From: Akebia trifoliata | Taxonomy: Eukaryota > Streptophyta > Magnoliopsida > Ranunculales > Lardizabalaceae | Length of the DNA: 64,000 nucleotides | NCBI GenBank assembly: GCA_017979445.1 | Contig: CM030714.1 | Span: forward strand, 16,301,892 to 16,365,891 | Direction: 5' to 3' | Shown here: one piece after another, positions 58,351-64,000 of the stretch | How the letters are laid out: each line of letters starts with the position of its first letter | Numbering within the stretch: the stretch's first letter is position 1 | Notes under the pieces: generated by a model | Told to the model about the DNA's origin: nothing | Database searches by the model: none | Seen by the model: only the letters and a program-made list of their open reading frames with translations | Translations under genes and position numbers: made by a program

Positions 58351-61300
58351 GCTATTTTGTGAGTTGTTAAAGAGTCTGTGAATGCTTGAAGGGATAATGC
58401 GTCACTATCTTGGGATGGTAGGGACCACCAAGCTCATATATGGTATGGGACGTGTATGAGAGTGGAGTAACAACTAGAATCTGGGTTTATTCCTCTCTAT
58501 CTTTACCAGTGGACTTGTAATGTAAAAGTAGTCGTATACGAATGGTTTGTATATTTAGGAATCACATGCATGCCTGATAGGCATAGACGAAGATGATTAG
58601 TCAGTGATCACTAACAATCTATAGTAGTTGAACGTTCTTACACATCGAAAAGAGACCCATTGCTTACGGTCACGTCAAACGGCCAGCCTGAGCAGATAAA
58701 TGGTCACGCAAGTATGGTAAACAACGACCAGGCACAAAATCAGGAACTAATACTTTATTATTAAATATCATGTCCCAACTGGGAGCGATAAAGTTGTGAA
58801 TCCCAACTCTCTAATTCCACTATTCCCATTGAGTATTATTTATCTATTCCTTTATTTTGATATATAAAATGAAATGCATATTTATTGTTTCCATTTGGTC
58901 AATTAGATTTGTATTGTGGGGCCCCGCCAAAAGATAACACAAATCCCAAGGCCGCCTCGAGGCACTAGGTGGTGCCTCGAAATTTTGGCATGGTCTCCTC
59001 TATTTATGTTAGCGTTTCACGGAACTCAAACTTGATAAACCAAATCCAAACAACCCTGTAGAAAACAACATATCCACAATGAATAAGAAACGGAAGACGA
59101 AAAATTTTATGAACAACATAAAAGGAAGTCAGAGTTACGCAAAAAGAAATAAAAATATATAGGATTACAAAATTTTCGTCACTCTAACATAGACCTAGCA
59201 CTTGGCCCAAAAAATATAGACCTCTCCTAGGACGAGCAGACTCCTAGTAGAAGTAGTCATGATGCTCACCGGGTAACGGACTCTGGTCGTCGATCTGACC
59301 GACCAGATGTTCCTCAGCTAATGGCTCAACACCCGCTTAACCAATGTAAGCTCTGCAACTAAAAAAAATATGAAAGGAAAGGGTGAGTAACAATTGTTAC
59401 TCAGTAGGTCCACAAACAATTCCTACAAATAACCTAACCTAACGTGATCGAATAATCATACTGCATCATTCCAAAACATGCAAGTTTTACAATTGAAACT
59501 ACGATTAACTGGTACATATAGCCAGGGATGAGCAACTAAATAGTTTAAAAATTACACATAACGTCAATCATCCATACTCATTATACATTTTTCATTTTAT
59601 GTAAATACAGTTGACAACATTGAAATAGTAGACATGCTTTTCAATTTATAATTCGAAATATAACACAGATACATAGTACAAGTGGTGGAGTAATGAAATT
59701 TGAGCGTTGAGATTCACGACTGGATCGCTCCCAGTCGGGACATGATGTTACAACGTAAATCTGACTTTTAGTTCCTGATTTTGTGGTTAGTCGCTACGCT
59801 TACCACATTGGTGACCATTTATCCGGCTCAGATGGGCCATTTGACGTGACCGTAAGCAATGAGTCTCTTTTCGATATGTCAAAACGTTCGATTACTAGTA
59901 GATTGTTAGTGATCACTGACCAATCATGTTCGTCTATGCCTATCAGGCGTGCATGTGATTCCCAAAATGACACTCCACTCGTATACAACCACCTTTACAA
60001 TACACGTTCACTGGTAAAGATAAGAAAGGAATGGACCCGAATTCCAGTTGTGACTCCACTCTAATTTGCGTCCCATACCACATATGAGCTTGGTGGTCCT
60101 TACCATACATCCTAAGATAGTACACCCCTCCGGATGATGTGACACACTATCCCTTCAGGTATTCACAAATCCTTTAACAACTCACAAAATAGCTACGTAT
60201 ATATATATATGATTCTTCATTTAAAACAAAAGAGAAATTAACAGAACATGGTTGAGAATGGATATCCAGTTCTTACCATGCAACTGTGGCCACCCGGCTT
60301 AAAAATAAATAGTACTCAGCGCACACGCTAACATAATCTTAAATAAACATGTAATCTTTTCATTAATAACTTGGATATCCTTTCACCAACCTACACACAA
60401 CATACAATATAAAATGCAGACATCACCCTCGGGTGTGATTTTGATATTTTACCGTTCATTTTCTTTTTCATTCTCTCGACATTCTTAATTTTCGTCTTTT
60501 CAAGTCAAACCATTCATTTCCAATCTTTCAAAGTCATTTTTGATATTTCCATCGAACAACATCAGGGTTTATTCAAATCGAGGTCCCAACGATGCACGTG
60601 ACCAAAGCTGTTAAAAATAAAGAAAACTGATAAAAATTTGGCTAAATGTTAGAAACTCAATTTTTCAAAGTTCTCAAAATTAAAAACGAGTTTTTGAAAA
60701 TGAAAGACTCGATCACGAGATTCGACAACATATAGTTTTTGTAATCTAATTCAAAGTAATACAAAAGTTATTACATTTTGAAAATTTGCCGAAAATGTTA
60801 AAATCTACGTTTTGTTCTTGAAACCAAAATTTGGATTTTGATCCTTTGAGATTCGGATCTTGAAACCATTCCTATTATTTCGAAATGGGGGGTAAAATTT
60901 AATTTCATTAAAGAACTTAAAGTAAATGAAAAGTAAAGAGGACATTTACTTAAATATTTTTAATGAAATAAAGGGTTGAAAGTCATGTGCAAGTCATAAG
61001 GATCATAGTCCAAGAGTCAGAATCGAATTTTAACTCAAAATATACTGTTGACGATAGTAGAAGATAATTATCAGCGACAGAAGCTTTATTCTATCGGTGG
61101 AACCGACAGAATGGTCATCGGTGGGTGTCGGTGGGACCGACGGTCCTGCTGACAGTACTGAACTTTCTCGCAAATTTTAGATTTTTCGATCCATTTTTTG
61201 GATCTTTGTTCCATTCTTCAAACCCTTTGACCCACTCCCAAATTTTTAACATTTAAAACATCAATGCAACACATCAAATCTCTATTTCTAGCATGAATTT

Positions 61301-62920
61301 CGATTCAAACAGAGATTTCTACGATTTAAAACAAATAATTAACAAATTTTGTAAAACCTAAATGCACATTTCAAAATCTAAGGTTACCAATAGGAATTGA
61401 AAGTTTCCTACTTGGTTTGTGGACGCCGAAAGTGATGAACTCGCACAATAATCAAGGTTGGTGGCAAAAGAGTCGATTTTGGGTTGAGTTGGGTGCAAAG
61501 TGAGCTAGGATTTGCAATTCCTTCGACGACGACACTCTCATTTGCTTCTACACTAGAAAATGAGTCTCTACTAACAAGTTGAAGCTTCGAGTTTGATGAT
61601 AGCCTAATTTGCTTGCTGATTTTTGATGGAGGGCGAGGAAAACGAATGTGAATGGGTTAACAAGGAGGGTGAGGCTGTAGTTATCGTCGTAGCCAACAAC
61701 TTTGTCTTCTTTGTCAGGTTTCAACGGTCATTTCTTCTCAACGGATCTTAAGGTGAAGAGAGGAGAACCCTAGGTTGAGAAAAGAGTTGATGTGTGGATT
61801 TTTTAGAGAAGAGGGAAACAAATAGGCAAGAAAGAAACTTTGCTTTCTTTTATAAGAAACTGAGGGGCATACTTGTAATTTTCCCGTCATTTCTAGTTTT
61901 GATTGTAACTTAATTATCTAGACTCGAAAAATGACAAACGAGTATACCATTTCGAATAATTTTTCGTTGCGGTCCTGATGGTGTGGTGGAATCTTACTGA
62001 TTCTCCCTCTAACAAATTTTTTCTATTTTAGGTCCCGTTCAACTCGAAATTCGAGGATTGGTTAACTTTTTCACCCGAACTTGAATTCGAACTTGTTTAC
62101 AAGCTAAAGTATATATTACGATCATTGCGAAACTAATGACGAAGTCGGTTTTCATCAAAAAATGAACATAACATAATCTAGATACTTTACTCTACATTAT
62201 CTTTTCAGAATATCCCTCGAATTAACACTATTTGATCTCTTCGAGATACGAGTTAAAAATATAGTGAGTACTATTGATTGATGTAATGTCAATTTTAAAA
62301 TGTTTAGTTGCTCATCCCTAGCTATATATACAAGTTAATCGTAGTTTCTTCTATAAAACTTTGCATATTTTAAAATGATTCAGTCTTTTTATTCGTTCAT
62401 GTTAAGAAATGTTATTTGCAAAAATTGTTTGCTTCCTTACTGGGTAACCATTGTTACTCATCCTTTCTTTATCCATTTTTTTAGTTTCAGATTCAGAGTT
62501 TGGCGAGGTAGGTATAAAGCATGAGTGCGAATTATTTGGTGGGTTAGATAGACGACCGTAGTCCTTTTTATGATAAGCATTGAGCTATACCTAGCGGCGT
62601 CAGGTTGTCCAGGTAGTAATATATATTTTGATTTTGAGCATTACGAATTTTGTTAGAGTGATGAATTTTTGTATAATCCTGTATATAAACTTCTTTTTCC
62701 GTACTCTTATTTTCGTACGTTATTAGATATATATAGGCTTCCGCTAGTTATTATATTTTGTATGTATATACATGATATTATGTATGTCGTTTATCAGGTG
62801 CAGGTTGAACGCCTTGGAATGCTAACATAAACAGAGGAGACCATGCCGAAATTTCGAGGCACCACTTAGTGTCCCGAGATCTGACATGGGTTTTGTGTTA
62901 GCATTTGACGAGACGCCACA
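56949..62920 (-). mobile_element. Inverted long LTR, TSD TGTAT, split by a nested copy
   Basis: Left end TGTAAAGCCCC and right end GACGCCACA are the reverse complements of the family's 3' and 5' termini. Identical TGTAT 5-mers lie at 56944-56948 and 62921-62925. The left part (to 58914) covers the 3' two thirds of the LTR; the right part (about 62263-62920) covers the first 650 bases. The inner stretch is another LTR in direct orientation. It looks older than the 52799 copy. An AT microsatellite is at 58325-58350. Confidence 0.85.
58915..62262 (+). mobile_element. Long LTR nested inside the inverted LTR
   Basis: Starts TGTGGGGCCCCGCC; collinear with 52799-56235. It ends AGTTAAAAATAT, where the sister copy continues CCGGAGTGTTACA, so about 13 terminal bases and some target bases were lost in a small junction deletion. 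The left flank is TGTAT, but no matching right copy remains. Frames at 59783-60125 mirror those at 53811-54017 and reflect LTR similarity, not a gene. Confidence 0.8.
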
Positions 62921-62925
62921 TGTAT

Positions 62926-64000
62926 TCCTCTATTGAGTCTACCAAGACATTGCGAAAAATTCTTGAAAAGAAATATATTTTAGAAAATGCCGGCACAAAG
63001 AAATTTGTTGTTGGGCATTTTTTAGATTTTAAGATTGTAAACTCTAAGTTAGTTGTATCACAATCCGAAGAGTTTCAAATCCTTATTCATAAGATTCATG
63101 CTGAAGGCATGAGTATAAGTGAAAGATTCTAAGTTGGATCTATAATTGAAAAATTATTACCATCTTGGAAAGACTTTAAAAATAATTTGAAACATAAAAG
63201 AAATGAAATGAGATTCGAGGATCTAGTGATAAGACTTAGAATTGAATAAACAAATTCTATGATTTTCTAAAGCGATGTAATGGAAGAAGAACCTTCCAAA
63301 TTCACTAGAAAGTTCAAATTCGAATTCTAGAAAAAATATGTAAAGAAAAACTTGTATGGTCCAAAAATCAATATCTAGAAGATTAAGGGAAATTTTTATT
63401 TCTACAATAAACCTGGACACCGGGTTAAGGACTGTTGCAAAAGAAAAAATCAGTAACACCATCAGAAACATGAACAAGCCAATGTGAATGAAACTCAAAA
63501 TCTATCAGGGGTTGTTTCAGAAGTGAATCTGATAAGAAATACCAATGATTAGTGGTTGGATACGGGAGCCACCAAACACATATGCTCTGAGAGAGGCATG
63601 TTTTCTTCTTACAATAATGTTGGAGATGAAAAGCTATTCATGAAAAATTCTTCAACATCCGTTGTGAATGGAAAAGAAAAAGTGAATGTGAATTTTACAT
63701 CTGGCAAGATTCTAACTCTGAATGACGTATTTCACATTCTAAACATTTGAAGAAACCTAGTTTCAGGTTCTTTTTTAAGTAAGAGAGGTTTCAAAATGGT
63801 GTTTGAGTCTGATAAATGTATAATTACAAAAAATAGAATGTTTGTGGGTAAGGACAATTTATGTGATGGGTTATTTAAATTCAATGAAATTTTTTATTTT
63901 ATTAATAATATTACTTCTTCTGCTTATGTTTCCGAGTATTCTAATATTTGGCATGCTAGATTAGGCCATATTAATAATAAATCAGTTATCAAATTAATGA
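62926..64000 (+). pseudogene. Copia gag (C-terminal part), protease and pre-integrase region, running off the window
   Basis: Continues the gag from 56948 in frame once the LTR and one TGTAT are removed. Order: ILEKKYILENAGTKKF, EFQILIHKIHAEGMSISERF and a stop, then EKLLPSWKDFKNNLKHKR. The zinc knuckle near 63395-63440 has NKPGHRVKDC but both leading Cys are lost (Tyr and Phe in their place). The protease follows with WLDTGATKHIC near 63553, and a stop follows at about 63748. The pre-integrase motif WHARLGHINNKSVI lies at 63949-63990. Integrase and RT would lie beyond 64000. Confidence 0.8.

Noticed and set aside
53811..60064. A similar open frame at two places (53811-54017 and 59783-60064), suggestive of a conserved gene
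   Set aside because: Explained by the two places being copies of one LTR; the inverted copy does not keep the frame and no protein family is recognisable.

Overview
This window is AT-rich nuclear DNA of a flowering plant, probably a dicot; the sequence does not name the species. The evidence is a spliced plant-type GH5 glycosidase gene, a MAKR-type plant regulator gene, and plant retrotransposon lineages: a Ty3/gypsy Tat element with a second, archaeal-type RNase H, TGTAGACACC-type Tat/Ogre LTRs, Ty1/copia elements, and long TGTGACGCCCC-type LTRs. Only two host genes can be supported: the GH5 gene (125-2230, with a frameshift in its last exon) and the MAKR-like gene (24192-25377, two exons, intact). 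A FAR1/FHY3-like pseudogene lies at 5513-6545.

Layout. 1-2.2 kb: GH5 gene. 2.3-24 kb: intergenic DNA with at least six inverted-repeat (MITE or foldback) elements, two tRNA-derived SINEs with target-site duplications (TSDs), LTR fragments, a FAR1-like pseudogene, a decayed copia gag, a minisatellite and small tandem duplications. 24-25.4 kb: MAKR-like gene with a CT-rich leader. 25.9-27.1 kb: two copies of one MITE family.

27.2-45.5 kb is a multi-level nest resolved from junctions. A minus-strand copia RT/RNase H remnant was split by a Tat element (27899-45309). That element's 5' LTR was then split by a 10.96-kb gag-only element (28222-39177, TSD GGCAT). Its reverse-transcriptase region was split by an inverted solo LTR of the same family (41720-43440, TSD CCAAC). 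Removing each insertion with one TSD copy restores the interrupted sequence.

45.5-51.5 kb holds a diverged long-LTR fragment and a Tat-type LTR cut by an inverted 2.9-kb LTR. 52.3-64 kb is a plus-strand copia element that runs off the window. It is interrupted by a 3.4-kb solo LTR (TSD TATAT) and by an inverted LTR (TSD TGTAT), which itself contains another 3.35-kb copy.

The most unusual signal is in the young gag-only element. Between gag and the 3' LTR there are two tandem arrays whose units each fold into a small hairpin. The apical loop is constant while stem bases change in pairs, which suggests selection on RNA structure. All alignments and counts were made by eye; no database search was run.
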